Positions 1 to 10,753 of a stretch of 64,000 bases of DNA are shown one piece after another (position 1 is the stretch's first letter; each line of letters starts with the position of its first letter). Origin of the DNA: Undaria pinnatifida (taxonomy: Eukaryota > Sar > Phaeophyceae > Laminariales > Alariaceae); assembly GCA_012845835.1 (NCBI GenBank), contig JABAKD010000030.1, positions 15,703,210 through 15,767,209 of the forward strand, written 5' to 3'. The notes beneath the pieces are model-generated. The model searched no databases, was not told the origin of the DNA, and was given only the letters and a program-made list of their open reading frames with translations. The position numbers and the translations under genes were made by a program.

Positions 1-377
1 GTACACGTCGGTCGTAATAGTGTTGATAGCAGCAGTAATAGAGTAGTACCGAACAATATATACAGCAGGTACTGTCTCTTACCCTTCATTGTCGGTATTC
101 CGCCGGTAGGCCTTATATAGCAATATACCGGGGCTTACGCTTACCAGTTGCGACTGTGAATCCCGTTCGTTCCTGTCCCAGTGGTGGTTTCATAGGTGTT
201 AGCAACGTTGTGGTACCAGGCAGGGCTTTGCCCATAAACGACCGCTTTTATTACAACAGCAGTGTTAAATTGTACGACTTCCTTTCCAACTTTGGAAATC
301 GACGACAGCTACGTGGCCTTACTATTTTGAACATTCACTGAACGCAAGGTATTCCCATCCGTTGTTGTCGTTTGCAG

Positions 378-1304
378 AATCCCTGTGAAGCAGCCGCCGA
401 GGGCCGCCAAGTCGGCGAGGACATAAACACGAAGTGCACCGGCGACATCAAGGTCGGTGACCTCCTGAAGAAGGCAGGCGACCACTTGCTCGATATACAT
501 CCCGCATTCCATTCCCACGGTGCCACGAGGGCGTTCGACATCGAGGTACGTTCTACTCTTATCTTGCGTCCTGTGTGTCACGAGTCGAGACATCCATGTC
601 TCTTGCTCAAGACTAGGGGATGGCGTGCGGATATAGTCTATGAAGTGCGGCTCTTTTTCCAAGTACCAAGAGCAAGTACAACAATACCACAACAATTACT
701 AACAGCGTAAGGAGCTCCAATAATTTGGATGGTTACGACGTCTGCTGGAGAGAAGTACGAATACTTTTTTACACATACTTATGTTATAAGGCTTAGTTTG
801 GGTAAACTATTGGTTAACCTGTGCAAGCGGTCAAACGGACTTCGTAAAAGTACCCCACTAATACCTTAACAAATGGCGTCGTCGACAGACCATGGGTTTT
901 TGGGTCGTGGGTTCGATCCCCACATCCACCATAATAAACTTTTTAAGATTTTCCCATGGCGAACTTGAAAAATACTCTCCCCGGCTTACCCAGGAAATGA
1001 AACGGCTTGGATAAATGACAGGTCCGCCCGTATATACGGCCGACCTTCTATCCCGCCGTTTAAGGGGGGGAGAGTGTTATAAGGCTTAGTTTGGGTAAGC
1101 TATTGGTTAACCTGTGCAAGTGGTCAAACGGACTAATACCCCACTAATTCCTTGACACTTATCGACGTTCTCCCGCCCTGCTTCAACGTTTGTGGACAGA
1201 TCCACAAGACCATCGACAAAAAACAAGAGTGCAAGGTGCTGGGTACCTCCGCTGAGGAGGAAGAGTCCAAGCAAGCCTGCATGCTCCTTCGGAAGCAATG
1301 TTGA
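378..1304 (+). CDS. Hypothetical spliced gene, last two exons (partial)
   Basis: I do not recognise this protein. Two coding blocks join in frame. The first, 378-545, follows a TTTGCAG acceptor and ends GAG|GTACGT. The second, 1200-1304, follows a pyrimidine tract ending GGACAG and closes with TGA. Both junctions are phase 0. Together they give about 90 residues rich in Lys and Glu with five Cys, three of them in the last exon (TIDKKQEC, ESKQACML, LRKQC-stop). No membrane segment is visible. The 5' exons were not located; a weak open stretch lies at 156-341. The 654-bp intron is mostly filled by the TRIM element at 782-1157. The exon structure is inferred from splice signals and reading-frame continuity only, so it could be coincidental. 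Confidence 0.4.
782..1157 (+). mobile_element. TRIM-like miniature LTR retrotransposon
   Basis: The element has short direct terminal repeats: 782-871 (90 bp) and 1075-1157 (83 bp). Both begin TGTTATAAGGCTTAG and end CCTT[A/G]ACA, so they have TG...CA ends. A polypurine tract (AAGGGGGGGAGAG, ending at 1074) lies directly 5' of the right repeat. A TGG-initial primer-binding-like sequence starts at 874, just inside the left repeat. CTTA flanks both sides (778-781 and 1158-1161), consistent with a 4-bp target duplication. There is no coding capacity. Length and layout fit a terminal-repeat retrotransposon in miniature. It sits inside the intron of the gene at 378-1304. The left repeat has about 8 extra bases (near 840-850), so the repeats have diverged. 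Confidence 0.75.
874..931 (+). other. tRNA-like sequence with Pol III box A/box B, inside the TRIM
   Basis: 907-923 reads GTGGGTTCGATCCCCAC, a perfect 5-bp T-stem with a TTCGATC loop. This matches the Pol III box B consensus GGTTCGANNCC. Eight bases later the sequence ends CCA (929-931). A box A-like TGGCGTCGTCGA starts at 874. TTTGGGT lies between them and resembles a tRNA-Pro anticodon loop, but the anticodon stem and variable region are too short for a working tRNA. It is best read as a degenerate tRNA-derived segment within the TRIM internal region. It overlaps the expected primer-binding position. Confidence 0.5.
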
Positions 1305-2029
1305 CAGCACGTTCTTTATAGAACGTTAAGTTGTGGTTTATTATACCAGCATCGTTTTTTGAGAACTATGCCTAAATGCGTGCTCTTCGTCTTTCAGGAA
1401 TACAAATGTACTTCACATGTTTGCGGTGTGTGCGTTCAAGTTCCTGCTTCCAGCATGTTTTTTTTGGCACTGCGCTCCTTTACATCTTAAGTTGTAGTTT
1501 TCCTGTCTCTATCCTTGACAAGCGCGTGCCTGGTGTTTATGCACTGCGATAATTTATTGTTGATGATCGACTTAGAGAGAGAGCTATTGAAGTGTACAGG
1601 ACCTACATAGGCGCTACCTGAGAGGTGGAAGGATATGCCAAGGAAGTCCTCCGACTTGCCCATCATGGATTGGGCGAATGGATGATAATAACAAACTCAT
1701 AATCATAATCGTCTCTATCCTGTACCGTTGTACTATATATGGACCTCTTGGCATTTTCAAGTCGCCAGTTGCGCCATTTGTGCTTCTTTTCCGCCTTTCT
1801 ACTGAATGTCTATTCCTCCTTCCGCAAGCGTAGCGGGCGGCGCCCAGCCGCCCGCGAGCGAAGCCCTTGTATGAATATACTTACTAACTTCTTTTTGCTG
1901 AGAGTGCTCGGTTGGTGCATCCCTGGCATCTCCGGGGTCGCACGGTCCAACGAACGGTCCCGCTTTTCTTTGGTTTCTTGCTCGGCCTTTATTGTTTTTG
2001 TTTCTGCTCGTTTAGCCAGTGTTTCTTGA
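1305..2029. other. No supported gene
   Basis: AT-rich sequence after the stop at 1304. It probably includes the 3' UTR of the upstream gene. Open frames here are short and lack convincing splice sites or family motifs. Confidence 0.4.
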
Positions 2030-2525
2030 TCTTTCAGCTTCCTGCAAATTTGGTTTTTATGCCAAAACGATTTTGAACCTCTTCGCGATTTTTTCTTCCT
2101 GCCGCTTATTTGCCGCCTTTCTTCAAATTCGGTTCTTGCCAATACTACTTTGAGCCTTTTCGCTATTTTTTTCTCATACGTTTTCGTTTACAAGTTGAAC
2201 CTTTTTCGAACTCGACCTCTAATTTGCCACCTGTCGGTGCGGATAGAGTCAGATATTACCCTAATTTGCCCCCTGTCGGTGCGGATAGAGTCAGATATTT
2301 TTTAGTTTGAAGTAGCGGGCAAGGTTTTTTTGTTGTAGCCAGCGTCTGTGCTGATAGAGTCAGTTATTTTTTAGTTTGAAGTAGCGGGCAAGATTTTTTT
2401 GTTGTAGCCAGTGCCTCGCGCGCACATTGTAATTTGGTTCTTGCCAATGCTACTTTGAGCCTTTTCGCTATTTTTTTCTTTTACATTTTCGTTTACAAGT
2501 TGAACCTTCTCCGAATTCGACCCTA
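2030..2525. repeat. Diverged local direct repeats
   Basis: Three related blocks start near 2045, 2133 and 2434. Each has the pattern TTGG/TTCTTGCCAA ... TTTGA[A/G]CCT[C/T]TTCGC[G/T]ATTTTTT. The last two continue into GTTTACAAGTTGAACC. Between them, CCTGTCGGTGCGGATAGAGT occurs twice (from about 2229 and 2273). A longer unit containing TTTGAAGTAGCGGGCAAG and TTTTTTTGTTGTAGCCAG also occurs twice (about 2303 and 2371). The minus-strand Lys/Arg-rich open frame over part of this region looks like a by-product of the repeats. Confidence 0.6.
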
Positions 2526-2854
2526 TATATTCTTCATGAGCTTACGTGTGTACGCACTGGCATGTATTACACGGTATGCTCGTAATGGCGCTCCATGTAT
2601 GTGACGCTGTATTAACGGAGTTAAGACCAACCTGATCCAGGAATTTTCTTTCGTTTCGTAGATGGGATAAAATACGAAGGATGGTGGTCGGGCGGGAGGC
2701 AACCGCAAACCCCGACCAGAACGCTAACCCTCTATCCCTACCCCGAACCCTATGGGGTGGCCGGTGCTCGGATGCTTGGGGTCGTGAAATGCGGCCGTCC
2801 TGAATGCTGTGTTTTGGCCGTCGTGGATGCTGCTGTGCTTCGAAAAGACTCACC

Positions 2855-3357
2855 ACCGATAGGATGTCGTCGTCTAAAACCCGTTAACATGAAATTCTCC
2901 ACGTCCCACGTCTCCTCACGCATGTACACCAGCACAGCAACAACTTCACCAGCGTGCACATCAGCAGCGTTCAGTATTAACTCACAGGTACAATACTGCA
3001 GCAGTATGTACAATACTGCAGCAGTATGCTACAGCATTTGAGAAATTGGCAGATAAGAGTTTTAGGCTCGAGCTTTACTAACAGACGAAAATGAGAACAT
3101 GGCCTCTTTTTCGTACTGAAAATAGGACACACCCGGCCTTACAACGTGTTTCAGTCTGGTCAGATAAGATATTCTTAACTGGTGTCGCAGACTACATATT
3201 ACTGCTGTGTGTACTTCTGTTCTAGCCATGCTTACCGCCTTGCCCAGTGCCTCGACAACATGGTTGATAGTGGAAAATACTGCTTCTGCAAGTTCTTTGC
3301 AGCCTCTGGGGTAGTTCCATGTTTCCACCATCCTCGTCAACATTGAACATATAACTG
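2855..3357 (-). CDS. Possible two-exon hypothetical gene (partial)
   Basis: Unrecognised. Read on the minus strand, a block from about 3357 to 3237 follows a TCTTCAG acceptor and ends GGCG|GTAAGCATGG, a strong donor. It encodes a helix-like stretch containing GCKELAEAVFSTINHVVEAL. A second block, 2995-2855, follows a CTGCTGCAG acceptor and ends before GTGAGTC; it encodes AADVHAGEVVAVLVYMREET. Neither block has stops in the chosen frame. Phase continuity between the two was not secured, so they could belong to different genes or be chance frames. No start or stop exon was identified. Confidence 0.25.
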
Positions 3358-3694
3358 AACTGAAGATCTTGTTGGGCATTGCACATTCAAGACGATTCCA
3401 AGTATGTCTGGTACACAATTGCAGACACTCTGAACTCTGACGCCAAACAAGCAAACCCTCAATCGCGACGGCCGCCAAGGGGCGATTAACGTCGACGAGG
3501 GGCTATTAATAAGACTCTTCAACAGCCGAGAACTCGACTGGAGCGCCCCATAAAACAAAAACTTACAGGTATGCACCCCCCCTGGACCCTCTCCTTCGGC
3601 ATATTCTCCCACCTCTCAGCCAACCTCAGCTCTCAACTTCCGACGGAAAAATGGTTTTTTGGGATCGATCCGTGTGCGAACGGATCTTGGGTAT

Positions 3695-3764
3695 TAGACT
3701 ATGGTCAGATGGTCAAGCCGACAGGCTTCAGTTTGCGGACGTGCGTTCGAGCCTCGCAGTCAGG
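3695..3764 (+). other. Degenerate tRNA-like sequence
   Basis: Box A-like TGGTCAGATGG at 3702-3712 lies about 35 bases before a box B-like GTTCGAGCC (3745-3753) within GTGCGTTCGAGCCTCGC. The T-stem has one mismatch and the acceptor strands pair poorly, so this is not a functional tRNA gene. It could be the head of a tRNA-derived SINE. Confidence 0.25.
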
Positions 3765-6115
3765 CATTGGTGGAAAACAAAAATAACGTTGGTGATATCA
3801 TATGACCACAATATATCCCAGGGGACAAGCAGAGAGCGCAACATAGAACATCAGCAGCGAACTACAAAAGCGATGCAGCTGCCAGCGAAGTTCGGGCTCA
3901 TTTAGCGTCGCAAAACTATGATAACCTTGATAATTCATACCTCATACCACATGTCGGAAACGCGTGTTTTCTCCGCTCTTCAAGGACATCAGACATCATA
4001 TATGCACTCGTATACCTGGTGGTCACTGCTGTAGTCTGCTGAGCGACAAAAGTGACTTGCACTGACTGGTACACGGCTGTTGGTGTATGGATTCTGGAAT
4101 GCGTCAAGTAACAAGAACACGACCGAGCTACCCCCCCCGCCCCCCCCCCCCCCCCCACCCCCCGGAGGGCCGAAGAAATGCTTTTCCTTCTTCCTGCTCA
4201 CACATTGTCCAAGGGATTTTCCTCTCTCAATTTTGGTCTCAATGCCAAGGCTTGCGTGCGTGGGTGTACTACACGTGGACGTTGTACATACACCATTAGA
4301 TAGGTTGAGATGCATAGGAGTACTGGTAACAATCTACCTGTTATGATGATGGTTGGCGACGTCTGCGTAAGCATGATGCTTGGGGACAACTCCCCCCAAG
4401 TTGCCTCAAAACCAAGAACAAAGACCTTGCTTCTCGAGCGCTCTTGCTTCTTGCTTGCTTCTCAAAGCTTGTGCGACAAGTCTACGACAACCTTGGGTGA
4501 TCGTCTGAGTGCGACTCGTCTCACTCGTCTGACCCCCCCTTCTGCTGTGAGACCTTACGGCGTGCTATGGAGGATGTTGGCACCCTTACTCTTTCTTCTG
4601 TTGTGAGACCTTCCGGAGTGCTACCGGGCCCCCGACAGCCCTATCCTCAGCCTTTCGCAGCTTTTTCGCCACCGCCGCCATTACTGCCTCGTTTTTCAAA
4701 GCTGTCGTTGAATCTCACACAGTCTTGGGACTTGTTTTGCTCACAGCCAGCGACGCGGCATACCTCCTTTCTACATTGTGGGACATGGAGTGCTTCCACA
4801 CCCACTCTGTACTTGCAGGGTTGCAAAATAAGCACGACAGGGGTACGTCGGTGCAGCATGGTGTAGATGACGTACGTCATGCTCTTCGACGCCGCTTTCA
4901 GGCCTAAAGCAATGACACTTTCTTGCGAGTCCCACTCGGGCGCGAGAGGACAGGTGTAATGCTTCTGAGGTGCAGCTTTTCCGGTACGGATTGGGTTTTA
5001 CAACCCACGTCTTGGCCTTTCCCTCCTCCTTTCCTGAACCAGCGCCGAAATTGTGTCGGCAGCAGCAAATAAATGAACTCCGAGCCATCCGTTTGCTTTC
5101 GGCAGACGCCTCCTAGCCAAGCCGTCCTTTCGAAGGGGGTCGGTACGAGGGCTCCCCTCCCCGCGGAGACTGTGCTTATGGTGACCACTCTGTATCTCTT
5201 CTTGTCTCTTCTGCGGTACGCAGGGCGTCGCAGTCCACGATCACGTCGACCTCAGGGGCGCTACGTGGATTGCAGTAACCCCTGCCCCCGTGATTATATA
5301 GGATTTAGAATAGGGTTGCGAAATTGTGTGGTACCTGGTAGGGTTGTTTCATATAGGAAATTGGGTGGCGTTGGGGGGGATGGGGGCCTTGTACCCCCCC
5401 CCCCCGAGCCGTCCAAAAAAAGTTTTGGGGGTGTGGTGTCGGGAAATATATTTTCTGTGCGCGCCTAGGGACATTTGGTAAAAAATAATTCTCACACAAC
5501 GTGTGGAATACCCCAAACCCCGGAATAGCCAGCTCACCGTAGCTCACCGGCGAGCTGTATGAGCTTCGTACATGAGCAAGACATGTTTCCCGGCTTGAGC
5601 TCTGCCTGGTAGGACGTGGACGTAGCTCATCTGCACATGTTTTTGAAGCTTGAGCTATAAAATATAAAGGATGAACTATGATATAAGGAGCTGCATGGGC
5701 TACATATATTCTCTGGCTTGAGCTATACCAGTAGGAGATAGCTGATACTTCGAAGTATGCACATATATCGGCACTGAAGGAATGGGCTTCATAAACGACA
5801 GATGAGCAGCAGCAGCAGTACCTCAGTGTGTGTGCACATGTATCTGCACACGTTTTGAAGGCATGAGCAAACGAAGCTCAATTACTTGTACTCGTGGTGT
5901 ATTTTCATTTAGTACCTTATATACCTATTCATACCAGGTATTAAATAGCATACCTGGTAGGCTTTTACCAACGATCGGCCGCTATAAAAACACCGCCACC
6001 GGAGGGACTATCAGCTACTTCGAAGTACTGCTGTACTAATTAGACTAATAATATGAAAACGTTGAACAGCAGCTGAAACTGGTACAACTGAAGAAGAAAA
6101 AAACACGTATCATAC
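3765..6115. other. Low-complexity and repeat-rich DNA, no firm gene
   Basis: Contains a near-pure C tract (about 4131-4161) and a second C run at 5394-5405. A duplicated phrase CTGTGAGACCTT[A/C]CGG occurs near 4544 and 4600. A recurring GGTACC[T/A]GG[T/C]AGGG[T/C]TT motif at about 5331 also appears near 211 and in altered form near 5937. Several CTTGAGCTATA words lie between 5650 and 5730. Open frames over the C tracts are proline runs without domain features. Confidence 0.4.
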
Positions 6116-7201
6116 CTCAGCACCAGCCTTGAAAACTTCCGGCTTGATCTTCCTGAGGAACGGCAGGAAGGGAACCAAAGCCACCGAGAACCTCAAAGCA
6201 GCCGCCAGGCTCATGGGCACAGTCTCCTCCAGCAGCTTCACGCACCCGAAGTTCGTCCCGTACAACATGGCCGCACCGGCTAGCATCCCCCTGGAAGCCC
6301 ACACGTCGACCCCACTATCAGCCGCCATCTCCTCCGGCGTCAGCGTGGCCCCCTTGATGCCCACTGCGGCTTCTCCCTCCCCGACCGAGCGGGTTTTCGC
6401 AGCCTCGCGGAGCTCGGCTGGGGGGGTCGTCATGTCCAACAGTCGTTGTCGCTCTGCCCCAGTCGCGGTCGTTGTTTCGTCGGCAACGTGGCCAGCTTGT
6501 GCTCTTGTATTTGTTGATTGCTCTGATACAGAAGAAGAAAATTCAGGACTGGACCGGGGTTGCCTGCTGCTGCGGTTGCTTGTGCGTCCATCGCATTCTG
6601 CAGGGGTTCTCGTCAATGTTGGTACGTCCTCTTGCAAGCTGTTCAGGCGAGGGGAGGGATCGGAGTCTTGAAGGCTGACGTTGCTGTTGGAACTGCTGCT
6701 GCGGCCAGCATCCTCAGAGCTATAGCCCGATGATGGCGGGAATCTTGCCCCGCTTGCTCGCCTCGCAGCTACCTCCGCCTCGAACTGTTGGCTCGTTGTC
6801 CACTGCGGAGACCTGTCGATAGTGGCAGAGCTGCTAGTTCTGCTAGACGTCCCCTTCGTCGACGAGAGACGGGTCTTTCGTCGAGATTTCTGCTGCTGGC
6901 GCCGGGTGGAGTCGGAGGATCCGGGGGTAGTACCCGCGGACATCGACAATAATCGGTCGAAATTTGATTTTCGGCCGTCACCGCCGATGCTGCTCCTGCT
7001 GTTGCTGCTGCTGTCGCCTTTTTCGGAGGAGGGTCGCCTTGCGTGGAGCCTTGCGCATGGTGGGTGGTGCGACGACGTGCGCGATCGTGTGTTCGATGGT
7101 CTCGGGGGACCTACGTGGGGGACGGATGTGAAGCATAGAACCCCCGTTGCTGCGCACGCGATGCACGCGCCTGGTGTCGAGGAGTGGACGAGCGGCGACA
7201 T
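6116..7201 (-). pseudogene. EamA/DMT transporter paralogue: first exon only
   Basis: The exon runs from an ATG at 7201 to a donor (GAG|GTATG) after 6116 and encodes 362 residues. Residues 1-300 are Ser/Arg/Thr-rich and disordered. The N-terminus has a short hydrophobic stretch ending GVLCF-TSVP; Phe after a small-residue site recalls the ochrophyte plastid signal cleavage motif, which is speculative. The last 58 residues form the first two membrane helices of an EamA (drug/metabolite transporter) domain: GMLAGAAMLYGTNFGCVKL and AALRFSVALVPFLPFL. They differ from the complete paralogue at 58.7-61.4 kb at about 11 of 58 positions, and the exon ends at the same codon and phase. I found no counterpart of exons 2 and 3 between 6116 and the window edge. 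It is therefore a partial duplicate, or a gene with an intron longer than 6 kb. Confidence 0.7.
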
Positions 7202-9080
7202 ACACGGAGCATTGCAAGCAGTATTGAGTCGTCGTCAGGAACATACAGTGGGGCCCATAAAGTGCCGATTGGATAGTACCTACTTCTGGTATAGTGCCGG
7301 TCAAATCGCTTGGGATCACTGGAACATGCTGGATTAGTATCAAACCTGCCATGAATAACCTAGTGCCGGTGTCCCGTATACTGCCGGTACTTTTGTCTGG
7401 CACATAGCGGCACCATGGGGAGACCCCACAAAAGGCTTATATAAGGGACCAGATGGTGTGTTCACGTGTTCAACGAATCGTTGGAGTGGTGTGTTGGGGC
7501 AAAAAAAACGTGAAAGTACAACAACGCGAGGAACAATCATTGTCGTATATACGCCGTCGAGGCGACATTAGACTAGGCCAGCCCCGGCAGCAAACATCAC
7601 TCGATGCTACACGGTGGGTTACATAAGTAGGAGATCAGCGTGCATCGATGTGGGCTGGGGCGTGTGCACGAGCACTATGGGGATGTGATGCGCGCGCGTT
7701 CACTAGCCAAACATATATCGCATCAACTGCATCACCAAACAGAGCAGCACCCACGACCAGTGGAACAGCGCCAGCCAACTCACCGAACAAGACTGGTGTT
7801 GCGCCCGTGCTCCTCATTGCCTCAGTTGCCGCGGAACGGTCGTCCCTAGACTTCGAGGGCCGGCTACTGCTGTGATACGCTACTTCTGCTGGGATGAGGG
7901 GGCTTGTCTATTTTCTACCATGTATCACACATGTGTGGTGGATGACGAGGTCCTTGTGTCCCGCCGGCCAAGCGAAGAGCCTGGACGGAAGAATCGTCAG
8001 ACCCCTCTAAAGATGTGAAAAAGTTAATATTGTTTACGTGGTATGGAGGCTTTTTCCATTTGGGAAACAACGTACCCGCCCAACAGATGATAACGCAATC
8101 TTGTGAGTTGCGGTTGAATATTGAAGTTGCTGTTGTCCGACTGACCAGTCTAGATGTCTATTAATAGACAGCTGGCCGCTAGGACAGCTGCGACACTTAT
8201 ATATTTATTCGATATGTTTCGCTTTTATTTACAGCTTTTTGCAAGTCGTGATGGTTATTGCTCCCCTGCGCAGCGGAAGGCGAACTTGCACCTTCTGCTT
8301 GCACCACCTTGCATGCGGACGCAGCAGATTCTCTCGTCGGCTCTTGAATCGTCATCATGCTTTCGGAGCATCCATGATGATACCGGTACGACTACAACAA
8401 CACACACAGCAGCATTTTATATCAGTGCGGAGAATGATTATTATGGAAATTCGTCCTGTTGACCCCGACCACACCCAGGGGAGTCACCGACCTATACGTA
8501 TCATGATCAAACCTATAAAAACACGCGCGAACGACCTTCAGTAAGTTTTGTGCAACTACTACTGTGTGTGTGTTCTTCACATTAAACCGTTCTTCTACTC
8601 GTCGACATCCAGCACACCCAGTGTCCGTACTGATTCTTCACCCTACCTAGAAAGATCAGCTCTGTGGTCACAAGCTACGACACAGAGATAATGCATCGTA
8701 ATGCATTCGACAACGCAATGTCATGCCCTAGTACTGGGTACGACAGGCACAACATACATACGTCAGCAACAGAAATACATTGGAAGAGAGAATACGAAAT
8801 AAACAAAAACAAAAACAAGAACAAAATAATAATAAGAAAACATATAAAAACAAAGATAAAATAAAACAAAAATGAAACAAACAAAATGAAGGGGAAATCG
8901 AAGAAACAACCCAACCGGAAAGGAGAGCCAAAGCTCGGAAAAGAAACACGATAAAAATAAAATAAAATAAAGTAAAGTAAAACCAAAATAAGATAATCCG
9001 AACACGAGCCAAAGACCTTGACACGCAAGGAGGGAACAAAGGGGAAAAAAATACCCCAGAAAAAGAAGAAAAGTGCTACG
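7202..9080. other. No firm gene; one weak minus-strand exon candidate
   Basis: A minus-strand open block at about 7865-7635 encodes an apolar stretch (LFGELAGAVPLVVGAALFGD) after a CCCTAG acceptor; I do not recognise it. A TATA-like CTTATATAAGG sits at 7436 and CTATAAAAACACG at 8514, both of which may belong to LTR-like debris. 8800-8990 is A-rich simple sequence. Confidence 0.3.
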
Positions 9081-9800
9081 TACCTACTAGTCGGCCTGGT
9101 ACCTTGCTACCCTGTCTGCCATCTCCTTCCTGCCTTCGTCCACCGCGGTCTCCCTTCTATTCCTCCTGTTGCCCCCCCTGCCCCCACTCCCTTGGACGGC
9201 TTTCCTTCTACTCCTCCTGTTTCCCCCCCTCCCCCCTTTGTGTTCTTCTCATTAAACCAAAATACCTTGTAAAAGAGAGAAACAACAAAAGAAACCAAGA
9301 CAAAACAAATAAATAAATAAATAAATTAAAAGGGGAGCCAAAGCTCGGGAGATAGAAACATACCCCGAGCATGAGCCAAAATGGACATGCAAGGGGGAAA
9401 GAAAGGGAAAAAAATACCCCGGAAAAAAGGAAACAAGTAAAAGAAGGAAGACTGGGAGGGCCAAATAAAACAGGCTCGTCACCTACCCACCATGCAAGAC
9501 TCCCTTCATAAGGATAAGAAGGGGAGAGAAAAAAAGAAAGAAAATAAATAAATTCACGGAAAAATCAAAGTACCAAGACATTACATTCCGAGCAGCCGCA
9601 GCAGTTGGCGGTACGAGTGGCATAGATAGAAAGGTTCCACCTACTAGTCGGCCTGGTACCTTGCTACCCTGTCTGCGGTCTCCTTCCTACTTTCATCTAC
9701 CGCGGTTTCCCTTCTACTCCTCCTGTCCCCCCCCCTGCCCCCATACCCTTGTGCGGTGTTCCTTCTACCCCTCCTGCTGCCCCCCCACCCCCCGTTCCCT
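9081..9800 (-). repeat. Direct repeat of the LINE tail region
   Basis: 9081-9240 and 9638-9800 share ACCTACTAGTCGGCCTGGTA and the following 150 bp. They include repeated CTTCTACTCCTCCTG-type pyrimidine phrases and C runs. The right copy encodes, on the minus strand, the Gly/Arg-rich end of the LINE protein at 9644-10369. The left copy is a duplicate lying beyond its stop codon. Between the copies is purine-rich DNA with two versions of a phrase containing GGGAGCCAAAGCTCGG / GGAGAGCCAAAGCTCGG. Confidence 0.65.
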
Positions 9801-10369
9801 TCGACACCAACCACGGCGGATGCGCGGCGCTGTCTACTCAGCTTTGCCTCATCCTCGTGCCACCTGCCCATGAACCGTGCAGCTGCTTCGAGGACCCCCC
9901 GGTACCACTTGCCCGCCTTTTTTGCTGCAGTGGGCCACAGCGCGGTCCCAACTCCAAAAACTAAGGGGGAGTGTTCCGTTGATCCCTCGTTGGCTTTGAA
10001 CACCCTAAGGTCCTCAGCTATGGCTCTAGGCCAAGTCTTGAGTTGTCCGCCTGGTTTCGGGTTCTCCCCACCAGCGATCGTCCCGAACATCAACCGACGG
10101 GGCAATCGCCCCTTGTGTTGTCGCACCAGGGCCCCGGCAAAGAAGAGCCGCCGTTTACGGATGGTCGTTTCGATGCTCTCGCATCGTGTCATCCTGAGGG
10201 CCTTCGCGTACGAGAGGGTGGTGTGGTCGGTGCGTAATCGGCGCTGGAAGCCAATGACTCGCAAAAGGACTTCGTGGTGGGCTGATCGGAGCTTGGCGAA
10301 GTGGTCCGCATTGAGGGTCCACGTCACACACCCGTACAGCAGGGTCTCAATGACCTCGGCCTTCAGCAT
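9644..10369 (-). pseudogene. LINE ORF2 C-terminal part, 5'-truncated
   Basis: A 241-residue open frame on the minus strand corresponds to the region after the reverse transcriptase palm in non-LTR retrotransposons. It contains LKAEVIETLLYGCVTWTLN, RTDHTTLSYAKALRMTRCES and LPRRLMFGTIAGGENP. The same series (LKAEVIETLLYGGMTW, DDHTLLYAGALAKTASESIE) appears in the longer LINE at 21.5-24.4 kb, so the two are related. The palm, endonuclease and upstream parts are absent; the match stops near 10369, typical of 5' truncation during target-primed insertion. The protein tail is Gly/Arg-rich (GGWGGSRRGRRN). No poly(A) tail was identified downstream. Confidence 0.8.
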
Positions 10370-10391
10370 GCGGACTACTACTGTATATTAG

Positions 10392-10599
10392 TGAAACATA
10401 GATGTACCACACAGCTTGGAAAGTTGAGTTTCAACCGTTCAATCGGTTGTACTTACAGCTGATTTTTCAAAAATTTATTTATGATGCGAATGGTGTTCGT
10501 GAGTTGGAATTTGTCAGCTGTGAGTACAACCGATTGAACGGTTGAAACTCAACTTCGCAAGCTGTGTGTGTGGTACATTTAATTTAGGTCTGTGTTTCA
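10392..10599. repeat. Foldback element with about 70-bp inverted arms
   Basis: The left arm (10392-10462) and right arm (10514-10599) are inverted copies, apart from a small gap near the outer end. Each contains TTGAGTTTCAACCGTTCAAT or its complement, flanked by CAGCTG on the loop side and CCACACAGC on the outer side. The 51-bp loop is AT-rich. Transcribed, it would form a long hairpin. The right arm is related to the R1 repeat (CAGCTGTGAG ... GAAACTCA ... GCAAGCTGTGTGTG). Confidence 0.75.
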
Positions 10600-10753
10600 T
10601 TTTTATGATAAATTGTACCTGGCATGGTGTTTGTAAATCAAACCTGGTTGTTAATACACAGCTTCACATTTTTTACGGAAGGTGGTTCGCGCGTGCTCTA
10701 TATCTTGTCCTCATGGAGGATATAAATTTAAACTTACATATAATGCTCTAGAC

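Noticed and set aside
874-931. Functional tRNA-Pro gene
   Set aside because: The T-arm and box B are good, but the anticodon stem and variable region are missing and no acceptor partner strand is present.
1810-2142. Minus-strand Lys/Arg-rich 110-codon frame
   Set aside because: Starts at a non-ATG codon directly after a stop and overlaps a local repeat whose other copies do not keep the frame.
4080-4346. Proline-rich ORF over the C tract
   Set aside because: Overlapping frames all stay open because of the homopolymer; no start context, splice sites or domains.
6129-6671. Plus-strand ORF opposite the EamA exon
   Set aside because: Shadow of the minus-strand exon, which has the membrane-helix homology and the conserved splice donor.
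8675-9039. Phe/Tyr/Leu-rich minus-strand membrane-protein-like ORFs
   Set aside because: Produced by A-rich simple sequence; no start context or homology.
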